Of a DNA stretch of 64,000 bases, positions 36,456 through 45,700 are shown piece after piece; positions within the stretch are counted from its first letter, which is position 1, and the number at the start of each line of letters is the position of its first letter. Where the stretch lies: assembly GCA_018240065.1 (NCBI GenBank), contig JAFEGH010000006.1, positions 124,001-188,000 of the forward strand. Reading direction: 5' to 3'. This stretch comes from Verrucomicrobiota bacterium. Lineage in GTDB: Bacteria; Chlamydiota; Chlamydiia; Chlamydiales; Rhabdochlamydiaceae. Position numbers and translations under genes: made by a program. The notes under the pieces are model-generated. The model was given only the letters and a program-made list of their open reading frames with translations. It was not told the DNA's origin and ran no database searches.

Positions 36456-37344
36456 AAATAAGCTCCGTTGGCGCGTTTCCAAGAAACAGGCAGGGATGCG
36501 CCTCCTTCAATTCTTGCGGGAAAGTTATCCTGAAGCGCCGTCGGTCAAAGCGATCAAGCGAGCCATCGACGGGAAGCTTTGCACTGTCAACAACCGCACA
36601 GAGACATTCTCTTCCTACACGCTCGAAGAAAATGACATCGTCGTCTTAAAGGAAGACACTTTCGAGATAAAGAAGGAGTTAAAAGTTTCCCGCGCGACTG
36701 TGCTCTATGAAGACAAAGAGCTGCTGATCATCAATAAACCTGCCGGCATCGTCTCCGATGCCAAGTCGATCAAGAGCTCATTGCCTGATGCTAAGGGGAC
36801 TCTAGAACTTGTGCACCGCCTGGATAAAGAGACTTCCGGCGTTCTCATCCTCGCTAAGACACCTGAAGCTAAAGAGAAGATGGTGTCCCTTTTCAAAGAG
36901 AGGACTGTTCGCAAACTGTATCTCGCTCTTGTCGACGGTGTTGTCGCCAAAGACGAAGGGACGATCGACAACTTCTTAGGCAGGAAACACAGCTATCAGG
37001 GGCAGACCGTCTATGGCACTGTAGAAGAAAATAAAGGACAGAGGGCGATCACTTACTGGAAGTGTTTAAAGCGCGGCAAAGTCGCTTCCGTCGTCTGCTG
37101 CGAGCCTTACACCGGAAGGACACATCAGCTCCGCGTCCATTTAAGCACCATGGGCCATCCTATTCTCGGGGACAGTCAGTATGGGAAGAAATTCATTTGC
37201 CATCTTAAGCCCTGCCGCAACCTGCTCCATGCCTATAGCATCACATTCAAGCACCCGACCAATGGGAAAGCGATCAAAGCGATAGCACCTATCCCTGCCG
37301 ATTTCAAGCAGGCTCTCGACGAGCTGAAAATTTCATTAAAGTAA
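36442..37344 (+). CDS. RluA-family RNA pseudouridine synthase
   Basis: Converts uridine to pseudouridine in rRNA or tRNA. An S4-like N-terminal domain (about 15-65) is followed by the catalytic domain with HRLDKETSGVLI (catalytic Asp) and GRTHQLRVHL. It has 300 residues when started at ATG 36442; a TTG 12 bases upstream would be possible. The start lies 14 bases inside pepA. The target site (RluC, RluD or other type) cannot be told by eye. It ends at the terminator at 37348. Confidence 0.93.
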   Translation: MKKGENKLRWRVSKKQAGMRLLQFLRESYPEAPSVKAIKRAIDGKLCTVNNRTETFSSYTLEENDIVVLKEDTFEIKKELKVSRATVLYEDKELLIINKPAGIVSDAKSIKSSLPDAKGTLELVHRLDKETSGVLILAKTPEAKEKMVSLFKERTVRKLYLALVDGVVAKDEGTIDNFLGRKHSYQGQTVYGTVEENKGQRAITYWKCLKRGKVASVVCCEPYTGRTHQLRVHLSTMGHPILGDSQYGKKFICHLKPCRNLLHAYSITFKHPTNGKAIKAIAPIPADFKQALDELKISLK

Positions 37345-37347
37345 TGG

Positions 37348-37377
37348 AATACAGGAATGGTTTCCCATTCCTGTATT
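37348..37377. terminator. Bidirectional intrinsic terminator
   Basis: A perfect 13-bp stem (AATACAGGAATGG and CCATTCCTGTATT) with a 4-base loop lies between the pseudouridine synthase and the convergent POT transporter, 4 bases past the first stop and 12 before the second. A short T run follows on the plus strand. It can serve both genes. Confidence 0.85.
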
Positions 37378-37388
37378 TTCATAGATGC

Positions 37389-38687
37389 TTAGAGGGTATT
37401 CAAGTGGCGCATCTCGTTGAGTTTTCTCACGAGCACCAGCAAGATGACGCCCGCTACGAACGAGATGATCACGAAGATGCCGAAAAAGGCATTCATGTTG
37501 GTCAGTTTCGACATGAGCGGGGCGATCGCGCCGCCGAGGTAGAACGCAATCCCGATGCACGCGTACCAGACTCCGACGAGCATGGCTGTATAGCGGCGGG
37601 GGGAGAGGTGGGTGATCAGGGAGAGTCCGATCGGGGCGATGAGCATTTCACCTAGCGCCATGAAGGCATAAGCAGTGAAAAGATAGAAGGGGCTGATGGC
37701 AGCCGTCTTTGCTCCCGAAGGAATTTGCGACGCGCCGATGGCCATGATCAGAAAACAGATTCCAATCGCAAAGAGGCTGAGCGTTGACTTCATCGGAGGC
37801 GTTGGGTCCTTTTTCTTCTTGCCAAGGTAGGTGTAGAGTTTTGCCAGCGGGATAGCGAAAATCACCAGATATAAGGCTTCCGACGAAAGCAGCCAGGAAG
37901 GCGGCATCTGCATGCCCATCACTTGGCGGTCGGTGTAGTTCAGAGCAAACAGGTTCATCGAAGACCCGCCCTGGTTGTAGGCCATCCAGAAGAGAATGGA
38001 GAAAAAAGAAAGGATGCAGATCACCCAGATCCTGTTTTTCTCATGTCTATGCAGGGGAGGGTATTTTTTATGCTTAGTGATGAAGCTGATCGGAGCCACT
38101 TTTTTAATGTCGAAGGTCTTTATAGCTTTTTGGAAAGGAAGAATTCCTAGCAATTGGACGAGGCCGGCGAGCAGGAAAGCTGCCTTCCAGCTGACGGCAT
38201 GCCCGATGACCCCCAGGATGAACATCGCCAGGAAGACCCCGATGTTGACCGCTGAGTAGTAGATCGAAAAGCCCGAGTCGCGCAGTTGAGGCTGTTGATG
38301 GTAAACGCTACCCAAAAGAGCATAGATGCTGGGCGTGAAGACCCCGCCGCCCATCGCAATAAAGACCAGGGCGACATAGACCATCGAGATACTGCCAGTG
38401 GCGATGAGGAAGCAGCCGATCGCTGTTAACAGCATTCCCCAGATTACTGGCAGGCGGTAGTTCATCCTGTCAGCAATGTAGCCGCCCAGGACGGGAAGAA
38501 CGAAAGCAAACCCGGTGAATATACCGAAGAGGTGATCTGCCGACGAATCGGTGAATTGTTGGTTTTGGACGAGATAAAGCACTAAAAGATTGGCGACACC
38601 CCAGAAAGCGAACCTCTGGCACATTTCCGTCAGTGCCAGGAAGTACATTTCCTTGGGTTGTCTTAGTGTTAAAAACGACTTGGCCAT
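37389..38687 (-). CDS. POT/PTR2-family peptide transporter
   Basis: Inner-membrane major-facilitator protein of the proton-coupled oligopeptide transporter family, with about 12 helices in 432 residues. The family motif ExxERFxYYG appears as EMCQRFAFWG at 21-30, so the second Glu is Gln24. YYSAVNIG (about residue 143) matches the second PTR2 signature. Obligate intracellular bacteria use such transporters to take host peptides. It is preceded by an AT-rich promoter region and faces the terminator at 37348. The Glu-to-Gln change may alter proton coupling; the substrate is not certain. Confidence 0.88.
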   Translation of the reverse strand: MAKSFLTLRQPKEMYFLALTEMCQRFAFWGVANLLVLYLVQNQQFTDSSADHLFGIFTGFAFVLPVLGGYIADRMNYRLPVIWGMLLTAIGCFLIATGSISMVYVALVFIAMGGGVFTPSIYALLGSVYHQQPQLRDSGFSIYYSAVNIGVFLAMFILGVIGHAVSWKAAFLLAGLVQLLGILPFQKAIKTFDIKKVAPISFITKHKKYPPLHRHEKNRIWVICILSFFSILFWMAYNQGGSSMNLFALNYTDRQVMGMQMPPSWLLSSEALYLVIFAIPLAKLYTYLGKKKKDPTPPMKSTLSLFAIGICFLIMAIGASQIPSGAKTAAISPFYLFTAYAFMALGEMLIAPIGLSLITHLSPRRYTAMLVGVWYACIGIAFYLGGAIAPLMSKLTNMNAFFGIFVIISFVAGVILLVLVRKLNEMRHLNTL

Positions 38688-38764
38688 AGCTGGACCCCCT
38701 CTAAATGTAAACTATTTATTTGAAACTTAGCACCTTTATATAGTTTTGGCTATAGTTTTCTCAT

Positions 38765-39862
38765 ATGAGCAGAACAAGCCCTTCTTCCATACTGATCGTC
38801 AAGACCTCTGCGATAGGGGATGTCATCCAGACATTTCCAGTCCTCGAATACCTTCGACAAAAGTTCCCTGCAGCTCGGATCGATTGGGTCGTAGAACAGG
38901 GGATAGCCCCTCTTTTAAAAGCGCACCCGCAAGTCGACAATGTGATCGAGATCCGCAGCAAGATCTGGCGCAAAGCTCCTTTTTCAGCCCAGACTAGGGA
39001 AGAATTCAGCGCCTTTTCTCAAACGCTCAAGTCGACACGCTATGACCTGCTCTTCGATTTGCAGGGCAATGCCAAATCCTCTGTCGTCACAGCCAGTGCG
39101 AAGGCGGACGTCAAAGTGGGGTTCGGGTGGGGAAGCGTGCGCGAAAAATGCAACCTCCTCGTCACAAGCAAACGGTTTACCCTTCCTTCAGATCTTAATA
39201 TCCGGCTGAAATACTTAGGGATGGTCCAAGGCTATTTTGAAGAGACTGAGGTCTTCGAGGCGAAAGGAGTCCGGCTGAAGATCTCAGAAGAAGAGAGGCA
39301 AAGGCTGCATCAGATTTATGGGCAAAAAGAACTTGCCCATCATCCTAAGCTGATGGTCTGCTTTGGTTCCAAGTGGCAGAACAAGCGGCTCGAAACGGCG
39401 ACCCTGGCCTCTCTGTTAGAGAAGATCGCTGAAGAGGACAATCCCTCTTTTCTATTGATCTACGGAGATGAAGAAGAAAGGCTGACCGCTGAGCAGCTGC
39501 TTGCAAGTTGCAAAGGAAGAGGAGCCATTGTCGGGAACTTAAGTCTGCCCCTATGGCAGGCGCTGATGTGGGAAGCAAGCGGAGTGATTGCAGTCGATTC
39601 CGCCGCGCTGCACTTGTGTGGAACAACACAGACCCCCTCTTTTAGCGTGTTCGGACCTTCTCTCGCCTCTTCTTACAAACCCCTTGAAGAACGGCATCAC
39701 ACTGTGCAGGGTTCCTGTCCCTACAACAAAACTTTCTCTTCACGCTGCCCGATTTTGCGCACCTGCTCTACAGGAGCGTGTATCCGCAAGCTTCAGGCCG
39801 GCGATCTGTTTTTTTCTTATCGGCAGTGGTCGAACGCTCTCTTACAGCAAGCTTTGAAGTAG
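38765..39862 (+). CDS. GT9 glycosyltransferase, heptosyltransferase-like
   Basis: ADP-heptose:LPS heptosyltransferase family (WaaC/WaaF/WaaQ). The N-terminus ILIVKTSAIGDVIQTFPVLEYLR and the region of DSAALHLCGTTQTPSFSVFGPS fit the acceptor and donor sites of GT-B enzymes. It is cytoplasmic and peripheral to the membrane. Length 365 is typical. It implies that this organism adds a heptose or related sugar to its LPS core, unlike Chlamydiaceae, whose LPS has a very short core. Its 3' end overlaps the convergent DRTGG gene by 21 bases. No Shine-Dalgarno is evident. Confidence 0.9.
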   Translation: MSRTSPSSILIVKTSAIGDVIQTFPVLEYLRQKFPAARIDWVVEQGIAPLLKAHPQVDNVIEIRSKIWRKAPFSAQTREEFSAFSQTLKSTRYDLLFDLQGNAKSSVVTASAKADVKVGFGWGSVREKCNLLVTSKRFTLPSDLNIRLKYLGMVQGYFEETEVFEAKGVRLKISEEERQRLHQIYGQKELAHHPKLMVCFGSKWQNKRLETATLASLLEKIAEEDNPSFLLIYGDEEERLTAEQLLASCKGRGAIVGNLSLPLWQALMWEASGVIAVDSAALHLCGTTQTPSFSVFGPSLASSYKPLEERHHTVQGSCPYNKTFSSRCPILRTCSTGACIRKLQAGDLFFSYRQWSNALLQQALK

Positions 39863-40951
39863 ATCGAAGTCGATATGTCCTTCGACGACTGCGATCGCCT
39901 CTTTGACTTTCTCGACGTCGTCCTGTCGAATTTTGGATGTGAAGGAGTTGATCTTTTGCATGGCGGTGTGGCTGTGGAAAGGAACGTATAGCATCGGAAT
40001 ATCGGCTTTCTTGAGTTCTTCGACGATGTAATGGCGAGGAGGGTAATCTCCCGTCAGAATCATTCCCGATTCCAGATCTTCATGGGGGTGGCCAATCTTG
40101 AAGTCCCAATATTTTGTAAGCGTTGCCAAAATAATGTCTTCGCGGTTGGAGGGGGTGATGATGAGCTGACTCTGGACGATCAGTTCGCGGTAGGTCTCGA
40201 CAGAAGTGGCGACCAATCGAGTATGTTCGAAATGGCGCAGCCGGTGTTTTTTTCCTGTCATCAGTTCCGTCTCGAACAACCCTTCGAAATCCTTCATTGT
40301 CGGATAGCTTAAAAAGGGATCGAAAGGGATACAGCCGATGAGAGGAATTTTCCAGGTTTTAAGCGCCTTTTTCATGTAATGGGAGACCATCTCCTGTTTT
40401 TCGGGAAGCACTCTATTCAAAAGCACTCCGATGACCTTGACCCCATATTTGTCGCAGAGATTCTTGTTTAAGCTCAGTTCGTCGAACGCAGACCCCAGCC
40501 CGCCGGATGAAAGCAATAGGACGGGAAGCTTGAGAAGGGAGGCGACCTGGGCGTTGTTGAGATTGATGATCGATCCGACGCCGGAGTGTCCGGTGCCTTC
40601 GACAAGAAGAAATTCGTTTCTCCCGGCCAGCTTTTCGAAACTATTTTCGATTTTGATCCTTAAATCGTCTTCCCTAATCTTTCCATCTAGAAAGTCACGA
40701 GTGAATCCCGAGGGCACGAGCACAGGACTCATCAGCTCATCTTTATCTTTAAGAGAAAAGTGTTCTTTAAAGAGGAGGACGTCCTTGTCGACCCTAGCTC
40801 CTTTTGCTGTCTCGACATGTTCCTGTCCGACAGGTTTCATATAGCCTACTTTCGCAATTCGCTTTTGCAAACCTGAGAACAGGCCAAGACATGCGGTTGT
40901 CTTGCCGACGTGTTGTCCGGTAGAGGCTACGAAGAGTCCGTGATGATCCAT
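39842..40951 (-). CDS. P-loop plus DRTGG domain protein
   Basis: The 369-residue protein resembles the N-terminal half of long phosphate acetyltransferases. An AAA_26/dethiobiotin-synthetase-like P-loop domain has Walker A TGQHVGKTT (about residues 11-19), followed by a DRTGG domain (about 245-345). The catalytic Pta_PTB domain is absent. Stand-alone versions exist in several bacteria, probably as regulators or nucleotide sensors. The function is not known and should not be taken as biotin synthesis. It overlaps the heptosyltransferase-like gene at its 3' end. Confidence 0.85.
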   Translation of the reverse strand: MDHHGLFVASTGQHVGKTTACLGLFSGLQKRIAKVGYMKPVGQEHVETAKGARVDKDVLLFKEHFSLKDKDELMSPVLVPSGFTRDFLDGKIREDDLRIKIENSFEKLAGRNEFLLVEGTGHSGVGSIINLNNAQVASLLKLPVLLLSSGGLGSAFDELSLNKNLCDKYGVKVIGVLLNRVLPEKQEMVSHYMKKALKTWKIPLIGCIPFDPFLSYPTMKDFEGLFETELMTGKKHRLRHFEHTRLVATSVETYRELIVQSQLIITPSNREDIILATLTKYWDFKIGHPHEDLESGMILTGDYPPRHYIVEELKKADIPMLYVPFHSHTAMQKINSFTSKIRQDDVEKVKEAIAVVEGHIDFDLLQSLL

Positions 40952-41119
40952 ACTTCTTCATATAGCGGAAGCAGGAAAAATCTGAAACATATTAGACAGT
41001 TTTTTAATAAAATTTTATTTATATCGTTTTTTATCTATTTAATAATTAATCTGTAATTGAATTACTTATTTATTTTTTGTATAATTGATGAATAAGGTAA
41101 ATCACGTTGCGTTGTTAAT

Positions 41120-42235
41120 ATGAGTGTTAAAATTAATTATACATTTAAGCTTCCGGGCGATGCGACGCATTCAAAATTTAATGGGGCGGGCATCTCGGGT
41201 CAAAAAGTTCTCTTCGACCCCAATCTTAAAATTAATTTTAATATTGCCAGAGGGCCAAGTCTGCAATCGACGATGGATCCTTTCGCCTGCAAAGAAACTG
41301 CAACCGCTGAGAGGGCCTTTCAAGCGAGTCCCAGGCAAAGCCAAGCCTGGACTTTAGCCGACTATGCCCTAACCGCTCTCAAATGCATCTTTTTTCCCGT
41401 CACTGCAATGTATTATTTATGCGCCTATTTCTGTTCCATCATCGCCCATCGGTTTGGTGTTGGAGGAACGGATCAAGTGGATGATGCAAGCCGCCTGCTG
41501 CTAAGAAGCCTAGGGGGACAAGAAGTCTCCTTCCACTCAGAGGACAAAGTGAAGCTCGAAGGGATGGTCTTTAACAACCCCCGTCCAGCCAGAGGCGCTC
41601 AGACCATTTTGATCTGTTCGGGCAGTCATGCCTCTTATGAAGCGTATACACTCCCTATGGTCGACGCATTGCTAAAACTGGGCCAGCATGTCATGGTGTT
41701 CAATTATCGGGGCTTTGGAAGAAGCGGAGGGAGTCCTTCGGAAGAAGGTTTTAACCTCGATGCGGAAGCTGCCTATCAGTATCTTAAAGGCGTCCTGGGA
41801 AGGTCCGACGATCAAATTTCCGTACTCGGCTATTCTTTGGGAGCCGCTCCGGCGACTGATTTAGCGGCTCATCACAAAATCAAGCTCATCCTCGACAGGT
41901 ATTTCTCTTCCATGAAAGACGTGGCCTACGACAATGGAGGCGCTATAGCCAAAGCGATATTCTACTTGGGAGGCGCCGATTTCGACGTCAAAGAGAAGAT
42001 CAAAAAAGTAGAAGGGGGTATCTTTCTTGCGAGGGGATCATTCGATTCTACGATGAAACCCTATCATGAAGAGTATTTGAGATCGGCGCTCGCGTCCAAT
42101 CCAAAAGCTTCCTTTGTCACGGTTAATTCTTCCCACTTCCATCATTCAGGAACTACCTTATGGTTCCATCCGGAAAACAGAACTAATGCGGAGCACCGCA
42201 ACCAATTCCTGCGATTCCTGCAGACTAGCTCCTAA
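41120..42235 (+). CDS. Alpha/beta hydrolase fold protein
   Basis: The 371-residue protein has a serine-hydrolase core: the nucleophile elbow GYSLGAA (about residue 236), an oxyanion region SGSHASYEAY and a late SSHFHHSG segment that could supply His. A hydrophobic stretch (about residues 90-115) may anchor it. The first 80 residues are unlike other hydrolases. It follows a long AT-rich leader with a GTAATTGAATTAC dyad (41053-41065) and has a weak ribosome site. Its 3' end overlaps the Nudix gene by 11 bases. The substrate is unknown; lipase, esterase or a host-acting effector are possible. Confidence 0.88.
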   Translation: MSVKINYTFKLPGDATHSKFNGAGISGQKVLFDPNLKINFNIARGPSLQSTMDPFACKETATAERAFQASPRQSQAWTLADYALTALKCIFFPVTAMYYLCAYFCSIIAHRFGVGGTDQVDDASRLLLRSLGGQEVSFHSEDKVKLEGMVFNNPRPARGAQTILICSGSHASYEAYTLPMVDALLKLGQHVMVFNYRGFGRSGGSPSEEGFNLDAEAAYQYLKGVLGRSDDQISVLGYSLGAAPATDLAAHHKIKLILDRYFSSMKDVAYDNGGAIAKAIFYLGGADFDVKEKIKKVEGGIFLARGSFDSTMKPYHEEYLRSALASNPKASFVTVNSSHFHHSGTTLWFHPENRTNAEHRNQFLRFLQTSS

Positions 42236-42701
42236 CAGAAACAATTTCCTCGAAAATCTTACTTAATGTTTGCTGAGTCTCAACGAAGATCTCGCGGTCG
42301 GGATCCAGTGCCTGGACCTCTTCCGAGGTAAACCAGCGGATGTCGTGCTGCCTGAGGTGCTCTTCGCCGATCGAACCGCCGATAGGGCGTCCCAGATAGA
42401 CGAAGTCGACATGCTGGTGGGCTGGCTGAGAGTTGTGAGTTGGGATGTTCTCGAGCAGACAGAGCCAGGGGCGCTCGAAGCTTTCAGCGTTCCAGCGGGA
42501 GACCCAGACGTGCTCGTCCTTGATCAATTCGACATGCAGGCCTGTTTCTTCATGGGCCTCGCGCCTTGCGCATTCGGGGGGGGTCTCATTGGCTTCCAGG
42601 TGGCCGCCGGGAGGGAGCCATTTCTGCAGTTTGGGGTGAAAAAGCAGAAGGACTTTACTTTCTGCGAGAATGTAGACTGTGGCTGTGAACTGTTTTTCCA
42701 T
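42225..42701 (-). CDS. Nudix hydrolase
   Basis: Cleaves nucleoside diphosphates linked to another moiety. The Nudix box is complete: the pattern G-x5-E-x7-REAHEETGL is seen around residues 33-55, with the metal-binding REAHEE. Length 158. The substrate, for example an oxidised nucleotide, cannot be assigned. It is convergent and overlapping by 11 bases with the alpha/beta hydrolase, and lies just beyond the end of the 1403-aa gene, from which it is separated by about 30 bases. Confidence 0.92.
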   Translation of the reverse strand: MEKQFTATVYILAESKVLLLFHPKLQKWLPPGGHLEANETPPECARREAHEETGLHVELIKDEHVWVSRWNAESFERPWLCLLENIPTHNSQPAHQHVDFVYLGRPIGGSIGEEHLRQHDIRWFTSEEVQALDPDREIFVETQQTLSKIFEEIVSVRS

Positions 42702-42730
42702 GGCGCGCTCCCAAAATAGTTCATTTTATT

Positions 42731-45700
42731 TTATTTCAGATTTTTCAAATGATGCTTTCCGAAGGACTCCAGAAAGGGGACCAGCGCAACCTGGTTCACA
42801 AAGCCAACATAGTTATGTCGTTGGTAGAGGGCATCGAAGAGCTGATCAACTTTGCTTCTAGCGCGGTCGAAGGCGAGGTTCTTGACAATTTCCGTCACCC
42901 ATTGCATGTCGAAGATGAACAGATTCCAGATCGCCAGATCGTTCTGGCTATCTGCCCAACGATCGAGGGCCTCGGCTTCTGTGACGATCTCGCCCGCGTG
43001 TCTTTGGACAGAATTTTGATTCTGGGCAAAGATATGAGCAAAATCCTGAATCGAGAGGTCGACCCGTTCTGCAAAGGAATTTCCAAGCCGTCTTAAATTG
43101 GCGTACTGACTTTCTGTGTCAGCATGATTTCTCGCATTGACTTGAAGAAAGGTAGAGGTAAAACGGCCAGCGGCGGTGAGGGCATCCTGAGAGGTTCTGG
43201 AGAGCATGAGCGCGAGCACGTGTTCTTTCAGCTGCGTGCGTTCCTGGGAAGAGGGGAGGGCGTCCAAAATGTCGCAGAGCTGTTTCTCTAAATTTCGAAG
43301 CTGGTCTGTGAGGGGGGATCCGATTGTCTCGAGTTTTGCTTGCCTGATGCGCAGGAACAGCGATTGAGCATTGAACAGGCCTGTGCCGGTCCTATTCAAA
43401 GTTTCAAGCCTGTCAACGGCGATTGTTAAGTCTTGTGACAAGCGAGAAAGGGCATCGCTTAACTGAAGAGGGCATTGGTTTCGCCTAAGGGTTGTCACAT
43501 GATGTCCTAGCATGGAAATCTGGGTTTTCAGGAAGGGGAGATCGCCGGTGATTAGCCGCTCGCTGAGGAGTTTCTCATTCAAGGATAAGGTCGTTTGTCG
43601 GCTCATCATCAGCGGCTGGAGAAGCTTGTCAAAGAAGAGCATTTCGTCGACTTGGGCCTTCATAGTATTCAAACGGGTGGTCAAGGGAGTGGAATGTTCC
43701 AAGAGCTGTCTGGATACTTCGTTGAAGTGGTATTTTGTCTCGGTATGGAAATTTCGGTTTCCGTCGGCCATCCCCAGAGCATCAACCCGCATCTTGTTAT
43801 ACGCCGCCGACTCCTGGACCATCGAGGTGACATTTTCGAATAGCTGTTGAGCTGACATCGAATAACTCCTTGCGACAGGTGTTGCCAGCTCTTGTAGGCG
43901 TGTTGAGAAAGTGCCCGTTTGATCTTTCATGCTTCTGACGAACTGTGTGATTCCCCGTTTTTGTTTTTCGTTAGTGAAATCGAATTTTTCAGCAATTGCG
44001 TGAAAGATTGCCGTTTCGAGGATCTGATCGGTTAATTCGCGGATCCCTTTTTCAATCGCTGCAAATTCCTCATCAGAGACTGGCTCATTGGCGTCGAAGG
44101 CGTCATTTGCGATCTGGAAGCCGTCGTAGAGCATCTGCTGCATTTCGGGCTCATCCGTCATGGCTTTCATTGCGATTGTAATTGTTGTGACGGCCGTCTC
44201 CATGACCTCAGGCAAAAAAGTCTCCTCGAGTTCACGCCCCGCCCTGTCTCTTAGCGAGGCGCGATTGTTCAGGTAATTGTGGAGCCTGTCCTGCGTCCGG
44301 TACTGCGCTTTGCCCAGGACTTCGAGGGAGTATTCGACGAGGCCTTTGATCTCCAGCTTGTTAATATTGCTATTGCGATTGAGAATTCCTGATCCGGTTG
44401 CAGCTTCGTCGCTTAAGCCGCGCTGCAGCAACTCCAGGACTTTCTGCTGCTGGCGGAAGATCATGCACTGTACGGCGTAGGATGAGGGAGTGTTCCGGCG
44501 CAAAGACTCGATCGTCTGTTCCGAGTAATCCTTGAGAAATGGGGTGTGTGTGAGGGCGAGTTTTGCTCCTCCCTGAAGCACCGTATTGCCAACCCATTGA
44601 GGGATGAAGACCGCGGCTTTCAGACAAAAGCTGCAGAAGATGTTGAGGACTTTGGCGACCGGGTTGAGAAAATAAAGGGGCGAGTGAGGAGAAATTTCAG
44701 TGCTGAAGTAATTGTCGATAGTCTCACTCCATTTAATGCGCGGGCCAAAAGTGTCGAGCGCCGTCTTGCTAACTGCAGCGTAGAGCTCTTGCTGCGAAAG
44801 CCCTCCATTGCGCTCGGGGATTTTTAACGCCTCTTCCATCATTACGTGGAAGTCTTTGCTGTGCGTCGGAGGAGTATTGGCGACCTGGTTGTAGGCGCCG
44901 CTTGTGACAGCCATCCAGTTGCGCAGAATCTTGACCAGGAACTCTTCTTTGCTCTCCTGGGATGAGGGGTTGCCTTGGATCCATTCGCTGGCCTGTTTGA
45001 GAATCCCGTCGATAATGGAATTCAGATAGAACGAGGAGAGGGGATTCACGGCGTCATACATCCTCTTGGCAAACCATTTTGTCGCGAAGTTCAGATCGGC
45101 CTGATCGATTTTTTCGAAGAGCCTGTCGCGGAAAACGGCTTTAAGATCGGTGACCAGGGGATCGGAAGAGGGGCGGTAGATCTCAGCGTAAAATGCAGAA
45201 GTTGGGTTCAGCCCGCAGAATTTTTCCAGGATGAGCCTGGCCGGCCCGTAAGAGGCAGTGCGCATTTTGAGAAGATCCGCCTGTTGTTGGATCATTTGCA
45301 GGGTGACTGTCTGGGGCGCTTTGTGGGAGGGAGGCTGGAGAGCGTTTTGATGCGCATTGATATTGTTTAAAAACGCGGGTATCGCCGAGGCATGGTTCCT
45401 GACCTGGCTCAAAGGCAGGCGCAAGCCCTGCAAGTAGACTTGCTGCTCCTGCATAAACCGAAACCCATCCTGCATAACTCCTGTTAATTCTGCCCAGGAA
45501 CTGCGCTCAATGGCTCCTTTCAGGCGTTCGATCATCGGGTTAATCGTTGTGAGTAAATGAGCCTGCGTGCCGCTTTCCACAACGTGGTCGCGGATTTTTT
45601 CGAAGCAATAGCGGAGCATCGTCGCAAGCGATTGCGCTGCCTGTTGCGAGAGGGCCCCTCCTGCGGAAGATAAAATTGAGTCGAGAAAGCCTCTTCCCTG

